Positions 1 to 10,828 of a stretch of 64,000 bases of DNA are shown piece by piece (the first letter of the stretch is position 1; every line of letters starts with the position of its first letter). The position numbers and the translations under genes were made by a program. The DNA is taken from NCBI GenBank assembly GCA_022828595.1, contig JAKGHH010000003.1, positions 106,353,583-106,417,582 on the forward strand, read 5' to 3'. The DNA comes from Nelumbo lutea (taxonomy: Eukaryota > Streptophyta > Magnoliopsida > Proteales > Nelumbonaceae). Below the pieces are notes generated by a model. The model was not told the DNA's origin. It was given only the letters and a program-made list of their open reading frames with translations, and made no database searches.

Positions 1-410
1 AATAGGATCCGATCAGATATATATTATATATTTATAAGTATAAATTTATAATACATTTGTTATATTATATTTTTTATATTTTTTATATTATATTTTTATA
101 AATTTGTTATATTATTTGTTTTTTATAAAAATATGTATATATGATGAAAATAGTTAAAAATATTTGTATTTTTTGTTTTTATTTTATTTAAATTAGTGTA
201 CACTATTTTGTTTTTCTTTTAAGAATTTATTATTTTTTAAAGAAAACCAATCGGATTGAAACCGCCTTACTAATAGGATTCAAATTTAAATCAATTCATA
301 TAAGATCCGATTGGATATTTGGATCGGGTCTGACATGAACAATGTCGAATTGAATTCGGTATATCCGGATTTGAATCCTATCCGATCTGTTTGCATTCCT
401 AGCGAGTTGC
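1..410. repeat. AT-rich repeat, inverted relative of the element at 32503-33041
   Basis: The segment is strongly AT-rich in its first 240 bases. From about 250 to 402 it holds several variants of GGATCCGAT / GATTCAAAT. Its right end reads, on the minus strand, as a start (TAGGAATGCAAACAGATCGG) that resembles the left end of the repeat at 32503 (TAGGGATGCAAATGGATC). I infer two copies of one non-coding element in opposite orientation, this one cut by the window edge. No gene is seen. Confidence 0.45.
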
Positions 411-1783
411 GACAAATGTAATATTGAACCAATAAACTTGTGACAACCGGTTTCGAGCAAGCAAGGCCGAAAGGAGGATGGGTTCAGGGTCATGGGTGAC
501 CCTGCTTGAGAGCTGAGAAATGAGAATCTTGCCTCGCGAGTTAAGAGCTTGAGAATAGGGGTGCAAATTGGGCGGACTGGGTTGGGTTTTAGTCAACCCA
601 AGTTACACCCCTAGTTGAGATTTGTAGCCTGAGCCCAGGTTGAAAACTTAAAAAGTCCAAGCTTTTGGGCCCAAGTCTAACCCATGAAAAATTGAAGGCC
701 GGGTTGGTCCTGCCCAAGTTACACCCTTAGTTGAGATTTGTAGACCTGATAAAAGTGTCGGTCAAAAAGTGGGTTAGGGGCCTACCTAATGGCCCGGCCA
801 TAGGAAGTGGCTTAACCCAGCCCGAATAAAAAAATAATTTGGGTTGAATCAATTTTTTATTCGGGTTGAATCAGGTGGAGTCATGGTCATCTATTTTCAA
901 AATAGTGTTGACGTAGATGGTTGAACCATTCAAATAGTTTGAACCTGATGATTAAACTCACATTTTTTATAACAAATTGTTGACTTGATCACTTGATCAA
1001 TAATCTTAACTTGGGCAGTTGAACCATTGACCTATTTGATTCATGGGTCAAGCCTAACTTAAAATATTTAGAATTAGGGAATAGCCTTGGCCGGCCCAAC
1101 CCAAAACTCGACTGACCCAAATGACCTGAAAAATGCCTTGACCCCGGCGGAACTTGATTATCAGGTCTAGACTCTAGAGACTTTGAGAGCAAAGACAACT
1201 TGCTGCTCCCAAGCTTAAGTGGCAAAAAAAGCTTAATTCACTGAACCTAACTTAGGTCGAGTGAAGTGAAAGCCCACTAGTAGCCCAGCTGAGGTCTCCA
1301 ACAACTGAACGAACAGGTGGACATCCAAATTCATTATGTGATGCTGGTTGATTGATTATAAGTTTTTCTGGTATTATGTCAGAACTTCCAAACCTGGTTC
1401 ATTTACGTAAAGTCATAACTCATATAACTGACTGGTAAGGGCTTTTGCGTTGATTGAGAAGCTTTGAAGAAGAAATGACTTTTGGGATCATGTAAATCTA
1501 TTTTGGCTTTCCGGTGTTGTACTAAACATGATTTAAAAGCGTTCCGCATTTTCAACTCATGCATGCAGTGCCAGAAGCCGTTGCATAAATCTATTTCATT
1601 CGGAAGATTCCTGCTGGACCAGAGTCACGAAGACCTCCATTTTAGGTTGGTTTGTTGCTACAACTGAACCATCCAAAAGATGCTTGGAGGAAGTTGTTTT
1701 TGTTCGCAAGCCCAATTGAATAAGTTGTAAGCTCCAAGGATAAGTTATTAAATGACCGAATTGTCCTTTCATCAAGTCCATCT
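411..1783. other. Gene-free stretch with short direct repeats
   Basis: No credible coding region. A block of about 29 bases (AGTTACACCC-TAGTTGAGATTTGTAG) occurs at about 600-629 and again at about 717-746. Between and after the copies are many variants of the words GGGTTGGG / GACCCAACC, as in the diverged inverted-repeat elements elsewhere in this window. The stretch from 1482 to 1667 is open but resembles nothing I know. Confidence 0.4.
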
Positions 1784-1792
1784 TAAATTTTA
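1784..1792. repeat. 9-bp target-site duplication, left copy
   Basis: TAAATTTTA lies directly before the GGGTAAAAT terminus of the MULE. The same nine bases follow the other terminus at 3426-3434. A perfect 9-bp duplication is the hallmark of Mutator-like elements. The word is nearly palindromic, so it is slightly weaker evidence than a random 9-mer would be. Confidence 0.8.
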
Positions 1793-2225
1793 GGGTAAAA
1801 TGCAAAAACCTCCCATGAAGTTTCTGACAATCATAAAAACCTCCCATTTAGTTTCATTTTAACAAAAAAACCTCCCCAAAATTTTTAAAGAATTTGAAAA
1901 AACCTCCCTTCCGTACGGAAAAACGTTAAACCAGTGCATCAATTTTTTTTAAAATATCCATTTTACCATTTTGTAAGTTAATATACTTTTATTGAAATAC
2001 CACCATTTAAAAATCGACCAAAAAACTCCCTTTGACATTTTTATCCTTTTCTAATCCCTGAACTCAATCGTACGAGGAATGCAACTCTTTGATCTTTCAT
2101 CCAAACTCTATCGGTTCCAGAAAAAGTAGTTCTAAAAAGCCTGTCATTTTATTCCTCCTCTTTCAATGTCCCTTCACTCCATTGACTCAAGAAGAGGCAG
2201 TCGTTGACTCTTTCACCGTTGAAGT
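1793..2225 (+). repeat. Left terminal inverted repeat of the Pack-MULE
   Basis: It is matched by the reverse complement of 3083-3425. Shared blocks include the terminal GGGTAAAAT, AAAACCTCCCTTCC, a TGCATCA-poly(T) block, TATACTTTTATTGAAATACC, ACGAGGAATGCAACTCTTTG and CCTCCTCTTTCAATGTC. The arms differ by many substitutions and at least one 60-base indel, so the insertion is not recent. Confidence 0.8.
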
Positions 2226-2252
2226 TTACTCCGGTCAAGTAAAGAAGCAACA

Positions 2253-2604
2253 TTCGATGCTTGGGACAATGGGGTTTCCTTGAACTCCATTGACCTCCCT
2301 AACAACTTTCTTCAAGGCGAGTTTTCAAATTTCATCACAAACATGTCAAGGTTACAGAAGATTAAGCTCGCATACAACCAGTTTAGGTCGAACATTCTAG
2401 AGATTGCATTACCATATGCGCTTTCCTCTATTGATCTCCACTCAAATCAACTCTATGGGCCACTATCAATGCTTTTAAACACTAACAAAATCAAATTTCT
2501 GGAGCTTGTAAACAATCAAATCACAAGTAAGATTCCAGAGTTTAGTGGAGGTTTGGGTTTGAAACTGTTGAACTTGGCAAGCAACAAAATTTTAGGTCTA
2601 CAAC
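2253..2604 (+). pseudogene. Captured fragment of a leucine-rich-repeat receptor-like protein
   Basis: The reading frame shows four to five consecutive plant extracellular-type LRR units. Examples are SIDLPNNFLQGEF, KIKLAYNQF, SSIDLHSNQLYGPL, FLELVNNQITSKIPEF and LLNLASNKILG, with about 23-24 residues between repeats. Complete LRR receptor-like proteins are several hundred residues long with a signal peptide and cap. None of that is present, and the frame runs into unrelated sequence at about 2604 and ends at 2759. The fragment lies wholly inside the MULE, so I read it as captured host sequence and not a functional gene. The donor is probably a small LRR protein of the RLP/PSR type. The family level is fairly sure, the exact subfamily is not. 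Confidence 0.65.
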
Positions 2605-2926
2605 TATGCATATCGATAAGCATCATGGGGACATCCTTATTACCTTCTTCACTACAAATCAACAGAAATCCAACTCCCATCATTAAGAAGCATCCTCAAG
2701 CCCAGTACTTGATTAGTGCTAGTAACAATTTAGGGACATTAGAAACAAATCCGCACTGAATCAAAATACTACACAGACTTCCTCACAGAAACCAAGAAAC
2801 AACAGATGAAGATGCGTAGAAACAAATCGCAAGGCTTAACAAATAGACATTATGATAGCCCAAAAATCTCAGACGAACAGAACAATTAAATAGTAGATGA
2901 ACTACTGATTGAAAAGACGAACCATA
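2605..2926. other. Unassigned filler between the two captured fragments
   Basis: About 320 bases that belong neither to the inverted repeats nor to either recognised exon. It could be a third captured piece or intron sequence of a donor gene. No motif is recognised. Confidence 0.3.
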
Positions 2927-3031
2927 GCATCTAGTGAAAGCGCTTCCATCCTTGGCACGTTTCATAGTACTTTTCGCCACTTCGACCCTCTTTATTGCTC
3001 TTAGAGTAGACTTCGATGAAGCTCCTGCCAT
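2927..3031 (-). pseudogene. Captured first exon of an HMG-box (HMGB7-like) protein
   Basis: Reading minus from ATG at 3031, the 35 codons begin MAGASSKSTLRAIKRVEV and end KRAKDGSAFTRC. From memory this resembles the N-terminus of plant HMGB7-like chromatin proteins, which start MAG and soon show a conserved KRAKDGSAF block. After the Cys codon the frame changes to unrelated hydrophobic sequence, so only the N-terminus is present and the DNA-binding HMG box is absent. The 20 or so bases before the ATG may be captured 5' leader. It is inside the MULE and opposite in strand to the LRR piece, so the two came from different genes. The family call rests on recall of one short block. Confidence 0.5.
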
Positions 3032-3082
3032 GTTTTGTTCAATCGAGAGACCAAGCTAGCGAGATAGAGAGAGAGAGAGAGA

Positions 3083-3425
3083 CGGATTCAATGGTGAAAG
3101 AATCAACAGTTGCCTCTTCTTGAGTTGATGGAGTTTGAAGAGACATTGAAAGAGGAGGAAGAAAATGACAAGGATTACTCTTTTCTTGAATTGATAGAGT
3201 TTGGATGAAGGATCAAAGAGTTGCATTCCTCGTACAGTTGAGTTTTGGTGGCTTTTCAAATGGAGGTATTTCAATAAAAGTATATAAACTAACTTACAAA
3301 AGGGTAAAATGGACATTTCAAAAAAAATGATGCACCGGTTTAACATTTTCTGTTTGGGTTAGTGATGGAAGGGAGGTTTTTGTCAAATTCTTTAAAAGTC
3401 TAGGGGAGGTTTTTGTATTTTACCC
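3083..3425 (-). repeat. Right terminal inverted repeat of the Pack-MULE
   Basis: Reverse complement of the left arm (see 1793-2225), ending ATTTTACCC. A GA-rich simple repeat at about 3063-3082 lies just inside it. Confidence 0.8.
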
Positions 3426-3434
3426 TAAATTTTA
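3426..3434. repeat. 9-bp target-site duplication, right copy
   Basis: TAAATTTTA, identical to 1784-1792. Confidence 0.8.
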
Positions 3435-3477
3435 TTGAGTTATGATTTTGGTTGGTTTTCTGAAAGACAAATGAAAC

Positions 3478-3733
3478 ATTTTACTTTACTGCAAGGTTCA
3501 AAGTATCAACACGTATCGGTTGGTATCGGCTAATATGTATCATTTTGGGACCCCTCCGATACGCCCCTATAGTGGGTGTATCGGGGGTCTAACCAGTTCA
3601 AGGGGTGGAGGAGACCTAAACCGGTCGCCCTGAACCAGTTTCAAAAAAAAAAAAAGTAAAAAAAGGGTATTGATTTTCCCGATACGCCCCTATTGGCATA
3701 TCGGGAGTATCGATATTTTGAATTCTTACAATT
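3478..3733. repeat. MITE-like repeat with GATACGCCCCTAT motif
   Basis: The ends are inverted: the left reads GGTTCAAAGTATCAACACG, and the right read backwards gives AATTCAAAATATCGATACTC. CGATACGCCCCTAT occurs twice, at about 3558 and 3680. No coding sequence. No target duplication was established. Confidence 0.4.
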
Positions 3734-3989
3734 GAAGAGAATCATGTACAATGAGATCATGAATGATAAGAAGGTTTAGAACAGAACAAGCAAATCTGGG
3801 TTATCTGATTCGTGAGATTCAATCTAACAAATTAATTTTTGGGCTAAGGACATTGACCTTGTCATTGTTCATGCAATGGGATCTCCTACAAACAAAAACC
3901 CTACATCTAATTAGGGGTAGAGTCAAATATCAAGGTGGGGGGGGGGGGGAGAGGGGCGAAAAGACTTTTCTGTTAAAACTATCATTATA

Positions 3990-4752
3990 GGGAAATTGTC
4001 TAAAACTCATCATGAGTTTTCAACATTTCTCTTAAACTCACCACAACTTTTCAAAATTTATAAAACTCACCATGTAAGTAAGTTTTTATTTTCCAAAACC
4101 CACCTTCCGTTAGTGCACCATTAATGCTTCTTAACAGAGGTGTCTATGTCATTATAAATAACAATTTTCATGAGCAAATTACCCTTGAGTGGTGAGCTAG
4201 AGGAAAATGGTCTTTTTCAGTTTTCAATTTTCTTGTTTTTTTGGTGTTTTGTTATAATTTCCAATGTTTTTTATAATTTCATTTTTTTATATTTTTCTAT
4301 TTTCTACAATCTATAAATTTTCCTGCATTTTTTGTTATTTATTTATAATTTCTGTGTTTTTTTTATCATTTTTGGTGTTTTTTCTACAACTTTTATTTTC
4401 TGATTTTGTTTTTCAATTTTTATAATTTCTATAAATTTTTATATTTTTGTAATTTCTATATTTTTTATATATTTTACAATTCTATGTTTTTTGTGTATTT
4501 TATATTTGAAAATATTTTTGAACTTTTCCTTTTTTTCGTGTCTAAATATTAAAATGATAATATACTAACACTTGTTAGTTTATTTTGTATATATTTTATA
4601 TTTTGCTATGAAGGTTAAAATAGTAATATATTAACACCCGTTAGTCTGTTTAACGTCAAGTTAGTGACATGATGAGTTTTAGACATTTTGAAAAGTTATG
4701 GTAAATTTAAGAGAAATGCTGAAAACTGGTGGTGAGTTTTAGAGAATTTCCC
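3990..4752. mobile_element. 763-bp terminal-inverted-repeat element, possible MULE
   Basis: The left end GGGAAATTGTCTAAAACTC and the right end, reverse complemented, GGGAAATTCTCTAAAACTC are nearly identical. Similarity continues for about 90 bases (TTTCTCTTAAACTCACCAC; AACTTTTCAAAA). The interior is a T-rich low-complexity tract with no gene. The 9-base flanks match at only 6 of 9 positions, so superfamily assignment is tentative. Confidence 0.55.
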
Positions 4753-4840
4753 TTATTTATATGGATGGAGGGTGGGCATGTAATAAAGCAGTTTGGATCA
4801 GGTAGGCACGACGTTATAAGCATACTAAATGAGCACTTAA

Positions 4841-4961
4841 ATTTTTTTTTTTTGCACCTGTTCCTTAACATATCCCCAGCCTTAATACCCACTTTTTGAC
4901 TTGAAATTTTTTTTGCACCTGTCCCTTAAAATACCCCCAGCCTTAATACCCACTTTTTGAC
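4841..4961. repeat. Tandem duplication of a 60-bp segment
   Basis: Two copies, about 4841-4900 and 4905-4961, share a poly(T) run followed by TGCACCTG, CCTTAA, CCCCAGCC and TTAATACCCACTTTTTGAC. They differ at a few positions only, so the duplication is fairly recent. No coding potential. Confidence 0.65.
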
Positions 4962-4969
4962 ACTGTGGT

Positions 4970-6234
4970 AAGACGCCGAGGACTAATAAATATGGATAGA
5001 TGGGCCAAAATATAAGTGGGATGCAAATAAAAATTACGAGGATTTTAAAGGCAGAGGGCTTATATTTCTCCCCAATTGCTATCCTAACAAGTTACATGAG
5101 GGAAAGACAGACGGTTGATTCATGCCAACTAAGAATTATAGTTTCTTCCAAGGGGGAATAAGGGATTCAGCTTCATCATTAAATAGAAAACTAAATCAAG
5201 AGGATGGATTAGGGCAAGTCCAGGTCAATATTTGAAAATTTTCTTTGTAAGTTGTTACCTCAACGATACCCTACAAGCTACAATATCGAAATTTTGCTAT
5301 CAGCAACATTTCTTTTGATGGATTATTACTCCTTGCATCAACCCACTCCATTGCACCGTGTGATCGATCGTTTATATTTCCCATCAAGTATGACCTACTT
5401 CATCCCAGCTCTGTATTTGGGGAAAAAGAAATCTCTGCATTGCGAGGGGATTTTTAAATGAAGCCCACAAGCTGATCTTTTCGGAAAAAACAGGGATTAG
5501 ATTATGTAGTTTTTGAACATGCCAGTGTTTGGTGAAAAAGATATTCAAGTCCACTCAGTTTACTCATTGTATTTCTAGTTTGTGATTATGGCTATAATTG
5601 GTTGATCAAGATAGAGTCAAACAAGTTCTGGACTATGGTCTGTTGAAGCCATGCATCTACTGGCAACATGAACTTACATTAATAATTCAATTAAAAAGAA
5701 CTGACTTACACATGTTGGCTCAAACTTCTCGACAGAGTCATACGCTGGTACAACCTGTAAACAAGGCATCTACAATTACTGCAAGGAAGGATTCATGAAT
5801 AGTATTGCAACATAGCATCCAGAACGCAACCAACAGAACCCTAATCAAGGTGGGGGGCAGCGAGCATGGAGTTACCATGCTTCTTCTCAAACCAAATGAC
5901 CAAGGAGTCATGCAGAATTTGGCATCAAATCTGTACCCTCAAGCTGGATAGTAATAGCAGATCAAGAAAATTGAACAAATATAAATTTAATTTGGGCATA
6001 CTCTTTTGTAAAGGTAATCCAGCTAAAACTCTCAGTTCCTATACAGATGATTCTGTGCATGGTAAATTTACAAATTGTATGACACTCCAATGAAGTTCAC
6101 CTATTGACAAGCTTCAATCTCATTACAAATTCTGGTTGCCGCTTGATGGGTAGTAAGGCTTGTTTGGATCCAAAACCATTTAAACCCTCAATCCCCAATT
6201 TAACCGAAAGAACTCTGATGTGGAACATCAATTT
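4970..6234. other. Gene-free stretch, 3' flank of the PP1 gene
   Basis: Contains only short chance reading frames. The part next to 6235 must hold the 3' untranslated region and poly(A) site of the minus-strand PP1 gene, but I cannot fix its end. Confidence 0.4.
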
Positions 6235-6258
6235 TCAAACTTTTCCACCTTTAGGTAA
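6235..6258 (-). CDS. PP1 exon 4, seven codons plus stop
   Basis: After a good pyrimidine-rich acceptor (TTACTTCTTTGGCTAACAG) the frame reads LPKGGKV and a TGA stop. This closely matches the KKVPKMGKS-type C-terminus that I recall for TOPP8, so the exon is inferred from both splice signal and family ending. Gene finders often lose exons this small. Confidence 0.75.
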   Translation of the reverse strand, partial: LPKGGKV

Positions 6259-9200
6259 CTGTTAGCCAAAGAAGTAACATGTACAAATCAGAATTTTAGA
6301 TGAATACGGAAAAAAAAAAGCAGCCAACAATAAAACATTTTGCATCACAGAATATAGTTGATCAAGTATTAGAAATGAAGTCAAATGGTGTACCTTCTTA
6401 GCAGTGGCTCCTGATTTGTTAGAACTGCTTGGTGCTAGTATATATTCAAACGGTTTTAATATCTCAAAAGAACACATTAACTCTTCATCAACACTCAATA
6501 GAGCACCTGCATTATCAAACTCACCACCATAGTTTGGAGCTGAAAATATGGTAACCAATTTCCGTTTAGCAAAGAATTCATATCCATCCTCTACCACCTG
6601 CAGGTTATTAAGGAAAAAATAGGAAAAAAGAATTAGTCCTTATTTGGTAAATGTTATCCACATGTTGTGTAGCTTACATTCTTCATTTAGGAGGCATGCT
6701 AAGAATCAGCATTGGATGTGTGTCCTCCTACGACCAAAAAGGGAAAAGTATGGTGCTCATGTCATCAAGATAATCACATTCTTTTTAAACAGCTAGAAAG
6801 AATGCAATGAAATGGCAAGAAAATTGGAAAAAGGTTTGGAAAGATTTTATGGTTTCTATTGATCTGCTATTGTTTCAATTGATCTTGTGACACAGGAGAC
6901 ATCCTAAGTGAGACCATTTGGCAGTGTTTTGTGTAGTTATACAATTGGCAAATCATATGTACAGCCTACTCAAGGAGAATCTTATGTTTTCCAAGAATAG
7001 AGCAAAGATTAGGAGACTAATAGAAGGTTGTGATTGATCCAAAAAAAGAAAAGGTTGCTTACCTGATGGCCCCGGCATATGAGGTCAAGGTCATTCTTTT
7101 CCAAAAATTCAACGACTCTATCAGCTCCAAAGGTACATGACACACCTCGATCACTTTCTGACCATCCCTCTATTCTTGGATCAGGATCAGACCATAGCAA
7201 ATCACAAAGGAGACCACTATCTGGAATCTCTGTGGGTCTTGAGATTTCATTTATTTGATTGACATTATGTAATTCTGGTGAGAGACCCCCATGCATGCAC
7301 AAAATCTTTTCATCAATAAGTGCAGCCACAGGCAAACAATTAAAGCAATCGGTGAATATCTTCCAGAGTCGTACATTAAACCTTCGTTTACACTCATCAT
7401 AGAAACCATAGATCCTATTGATTTTTGCATCTTCGTGGTTTCCCCTCAAGAGATGGATTTTGTCAGGATACCTTAATTTATATGCCAGAAGCAAACATAT
7501 TGTCTCCAAGCTTTTCTTGCCTCTATCAACATAATCCCCAAGAAAAAGATACGTTGAAGCAGGAGGAAAGCCACCATAATCAAAAAGCCTCAAAAGGTCT
7601 TGGTATTGTCCATGTATATCACCTTTGAATGGTATGCAGTATTAGAGAGACGAAGTGTAATGAAATGCAGGAATATAGCAAAGATACTATATCTAATATG
7701 TTTGTACATGCATAAACCATCATTGCTACTATTATTCATGAAGCTAGTATCTCCATGTTTGCATGCTACTACACATAATATGCTAGTTTTGAGTTCAATT
7801 TCTCTGATAAATAACAAACATCCCAAATGGCTAGCAAACTCAATAGCTTGCAATAGGAAGAAGCAGCAGAAAGGTACATACATGTTATGGTTGAGAGGAC
7901 CACTTAAGGTGTGCTTCTTGGTGGAAAGTGGAGTATGATACAAGTCGAGATATGACCTTAGAATAATGTCTCTTTGGTTTAATCTCTAGTTACCTAGGCA
8001 AAGACCACCCTAAACAAGCCAAAAACTCTTAGGTGCATTAAGAACCCTAATCCATTTGCAAAAGGTCAAGAAAGTTGCTGTAATCACATTAAGTTCTCAG
8101 TTACCCAATCATGAAATTATGCACATTCAACTGGGACATAGCATTTAGATATTTTGTGGTGTCTTATTCTGGTCACCATCCCTCTCTCATTCCTATACCA
8201 TTTCATTTGTTATCAACTTTCATTAATGTGTTTTTTTTTCATAACCATGCTAAGAAAATTTTGAAGCTTGTATTTGGCCCATTATGTTGTAAACTTGAGC
8301 AGTTGGAATAATCCCAAGTGTAATTCATTTCTTCACTCACTAATGTTCTAAATACAATGACAGGACTGCAATGACTATCTCTAAACATATTCGTTTCCTT
8401 GGTCAAGATCCTCCATTGTTGGTTTTCCTCTTTCCTTTTAATCTATAAAAATGTTTTCCAGTATGTTTATCCTTCACATCATTCACATCATTAGAAATTC
8501 AAAAACTTACTAGAAAAATTATCTTTTTAACAAAACAAATGTTATTAAATGAAGTACAAGGGATAAATCTAGAATGGTGCCATGAATCCATCAAATAGAC
8601 CCACAAGCCAGTCCAACCTTTGCCTCAGGGTTTGCTCCAACAACAAATTAAAAGAAAAATCTTAGAAGACCACCGGCATAGACTTGGTGATCTTGCAAGA
8701 AAGGCCAAGGTAGTCAAGCACCATTTCAAGCATTCAAACAATGTCCAGATGATATTTTTTACCTTAAACACTACACGGCCCAGTGAATAATGAACTGGTT
8801 CATTAAGAACCAGTTTGCAGGTCAGTTCAGTTTATTACAATTTGTGTGGGTAACTTACAAGGGATTTTCAAATATAGATAGGAGTAATGTTGCAAGAAGC
8901 TCAGGCTAAGAAATGACTTTCAGCTCAAGCACTAAACCATGTAATTACATATTTAACAGATGATCAGAATCTAACATTGAAAGGATCCACCCAAGAGATT
9001 ATTTGGGCCAAAAATTGAACTGATTAAATGATTATGACCTACTAAATATCCTCTATATAACTAACTGTAAAACTACACCAAGAATCAGATGGGCAAAAAT
9101 GATTCAATCAGGCGGATTCTTTGTATAGGCAGTTTCCTAGGTGGGTACTGTAAAATGGCTTGTCCTGATCTAAGGTATATATGACATGAACTAAAAAGAA

Positions 9201-10471
9201 TTAAAACTCCTGTCTTTCGATAGGCAATTTAAGACTCCTATTTAAGGTAAAATACCTTTAACCCAATAAGGGGTCAAACAGCATTCTCACTTATCCCAGC
9301 CCCAGGTCAAGTTGAAGGTCCTGTTTAAGACCTGAGGTGAAATAACACTCTCCCTTGTCCCTTACCTCACTCAAAAGTTAAAAGACTTCAAAATAATATA
9401 TATGCATGGAGACAGAGAAATTAAAAAGGAAGTTTTATAAACCTGCCACTATCGATCTGGGTTCTTTTGGAAATTGCAGATTGGTCTTAGAGACCAATCA
9501 GACCATTTTCCCTCTTATCTCATATAAACAGTCAAACAGATATTAATATGGCCAAAATATTAGAGATGAAAGCTCTCTTCAAAAGCACAATGTAACTGAA
9601 CGCCATACTAGTTCTTGACCATTCCACTATAATAGATTTAGTCATTCATAATTGGCTCTATAACCACTACTTCATTGCTGTAATGGAGACAGAAGCAATG
9701 CTCTCTCCGTGTACGTGCATACGCTCTCACCCAAATAAAATAAAGTAAAGGAAGAAACCTTCACCATATTCCACACAGACTCAACCCAACGCCCCAGTTA
9801 CAAACACAGCTAACTTGGCAATATGATATCTCCAACAACGCAAACCCACTTCCAGAGTTCCAATTCAACAACCTTCGCCTCAAGAGCCAGGAAACTCCTT
9901 GACATTGACAGATGCCTCATTGATCCAACGAACACGGGAGAATCGAGGATGCATGTCACTTAAATTTACCCAATTTGTTCAAAGCCACCATTGCAGCCCT
10001 ATGCATAAATTGATTTCCCGAAGAATATAAATTGGGGGAAAGGCTTAAAGAAATCTATGTTTAAATTATATCCACCACCATAAATATCTACTCTTATCCG
10101 GACTAGTTTTTAAGACAATTATTGATAGATAAATAAAACCAGTTACCTTTAATTCTCAAAAGTAAAAAAAAAAAAAAGAAGCAACTAAAAATGATAAAAG
10201 AAGCAAAGAGATCAAATTGAATTCTGCCACGAATTCCCCAATCAGAAAGGAAAGGAACAGAAACAAGAGACAATAACAAACCGCAAATCTTGATAGGAGC
10301 ATGCAGCTGAAGGAGATTAGGCTGAGAGATGAAGACGTGTCTGGCGTTGACACAGAGCTGCCGGATCTCAACCTCAGATAACTGGACTTGTTTCCCTCCT
10401 CTGCCTTCGAGTAGTCTTCGTATGATATCGTCCAATACAGTCCTATCCATCGTTCCCTCTATCGTCATCAT
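6235..10471 (-). CDS. Serine/threonine protein phosphatase PP1 catalytic subunit, TOPP8-like (4 exons)
   Basis: Exons, in transcript order: 10471-10282, 7622-7063, 6597-6394, 6258-6235. They join in frame to 325 residues. The enzyme hydrolyses phospho-Ser/Thr with two metals and works with regulatory subunits in cytosol and nucleus. Seen: GDIHG (64-68), GDYVDRG (92-98), RGNHE (123-127), HGG (174-176), RGHQ (247-250) and [13 protein letters not shown]. The metal ligands D65, H67, D93, N125, H174 and H249 are all present. Residue 274 is Gly where animal PP1 has the reactive Cys of the beta12-beta13 loop, as I recall for the TOPP8 branch. Length and the MMT...[12 protein letters not shown] start also fit TOPP8 (about 324 residues). 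All junctions are GT-AG. The start is the first of two adjacent ATGs. The gene appears intact. The family is certain; the paralogue is likely. Confidence 0.92.
6394..6597 (-). CDS. PP1 exon 3
   Basis: Encodes residues 251-318: [40 protein letters not shown] and a variable Ser-rich tail ending in Lys-Lys. The donor is AAG|GTACACC at 6393. Reading through instead would add a hydrophobic 43-residue tail and a stop at 6262, which is unlike any PP1. Confidence 0.85.
7063..7622 (-). CDS. PP1 exon 2 (catalytic core)
   Basis: Encodes residues 64-250, from GDIHG through GDYVDRG, RGNHE, HGGLSP and RGHQ. The acceptor is AAAG|GTGATATA and the donor CAG|GTAAGC, phase 0. Five of the six metal ligands other than the last His lie centrally here, and that His (249) sits at its 3' edge. 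Confidence 0.93.
7623..10281 (-). other. PP1 intron 1 (2659 bp)
   Basis: Donor GT at 10281-10280 and acceptor AG at 7624-7623. The intron is unusually long compared with the other two (465 and 135 bp). Short open frames on both strands (7600-7943 for example) do not resemble any protein. I see no clear transposon termini inside it. Confidence 0.8.
10282..10471 (-). CDS. PP1 exon 1
   Basis: Encodes residues 1-63 plus one base of codon 64. It holds the N-terminal [12 protein letters not shown] helix and ends in ...PIKICG. The donor is G|GTTTGTT at 10281. Codon 64 (Gly) is split by intron 1. Confidence 0.9.
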
Positions 10472-10635
10472 CGTGAACGTCTGTCGAAGTCCAAGATTTC
10501 TTCTTATTCTTTCTTCTTCTACTTGGGTTATTGTTGATGGAGTAACGGAAAGTAATTACTAGGGAATGCACGGAAGAGTAGTTGGCTTTTGAAGGAGATT
10601 GGATCAACAAAGAAAAATCGGATGCGAGAGATTGG

Positions 10636-10643
10636 CTTTTATA
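10636..10643 (-). promoter_or_regulatory. TATA box of the PP1 gene
   Basis: TATAAAAG on the minus strand, about 165 bases upstream of the ATG. This implies a 5' leader of roughly 130 bases. A CT/GA-rich tract (10804-10828), common in plant promoters, lies further upstream. Confidence 0.55.
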
Positions 10644-10803
10644 GACGATTCAATCTGTTGCAGTTGATCCTTGCACCTCTGATTCTCTGAAGCAGCGAGA
10701 ATTCATATTCTTCTCTCTGTCAGACTCTCTTTCCATTGTGACCACGCATTAGTTTCTGCGTTTTTTATTTAATTATTGGTCTGATCATCATCTCTCCAGA
10801 ATC

Positions 10804-10828
10804 TCTCCCTCTCTCTCTCTCTCTCTCT
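10804..10828. repeat. (CT)n microsatellite
   Basis: A CT run of about 25 bases upstream of the PP1 promoter. On the gene strand it is a GAGA tract. Confidence 0.8.

Larger units (their letters stand above)
1793..3425. mobile_element. Pack-MULE-type Mutator-like element, 1633 bp
   Basis: The element starts GGGTAAAATGCAAAAACCTC and ends with the reverse complement of nearly the same sequence. The inverted repeats run for about 433 bases on the left (to about 2225) and 343 on the right (from about 3083). The left arm has an extra AAAAACCTCCC-containing segment of about 60 bases. A perfect 9-bp duplication flanks it. There is no transposase. The interior holds two unrelated gene pieces, an LRR fragment on the plus strand and an HMG-box-protein first exon on the minus strand. 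Long inverted repeats, a 9-bp duplication and captured host exons define Pack-MULEs. A shorter relative lies at 48385-48904. Confidence 0.8.

Noticed and set aside
6123..6158. Alternative last PP1 exon reading PYYPSSGNQNL
   Set aside because: The acceptor lacks a pyrimidine tract and the ending does not match PP1 family tails, whereas the exon at 6235-6258 has both.
7590..7943. Open frames of 112-117 codons on both strands
   Set aside because: They lie mostly in PP1 intron 1, overlap each other and the exon border, and resemble nothing.
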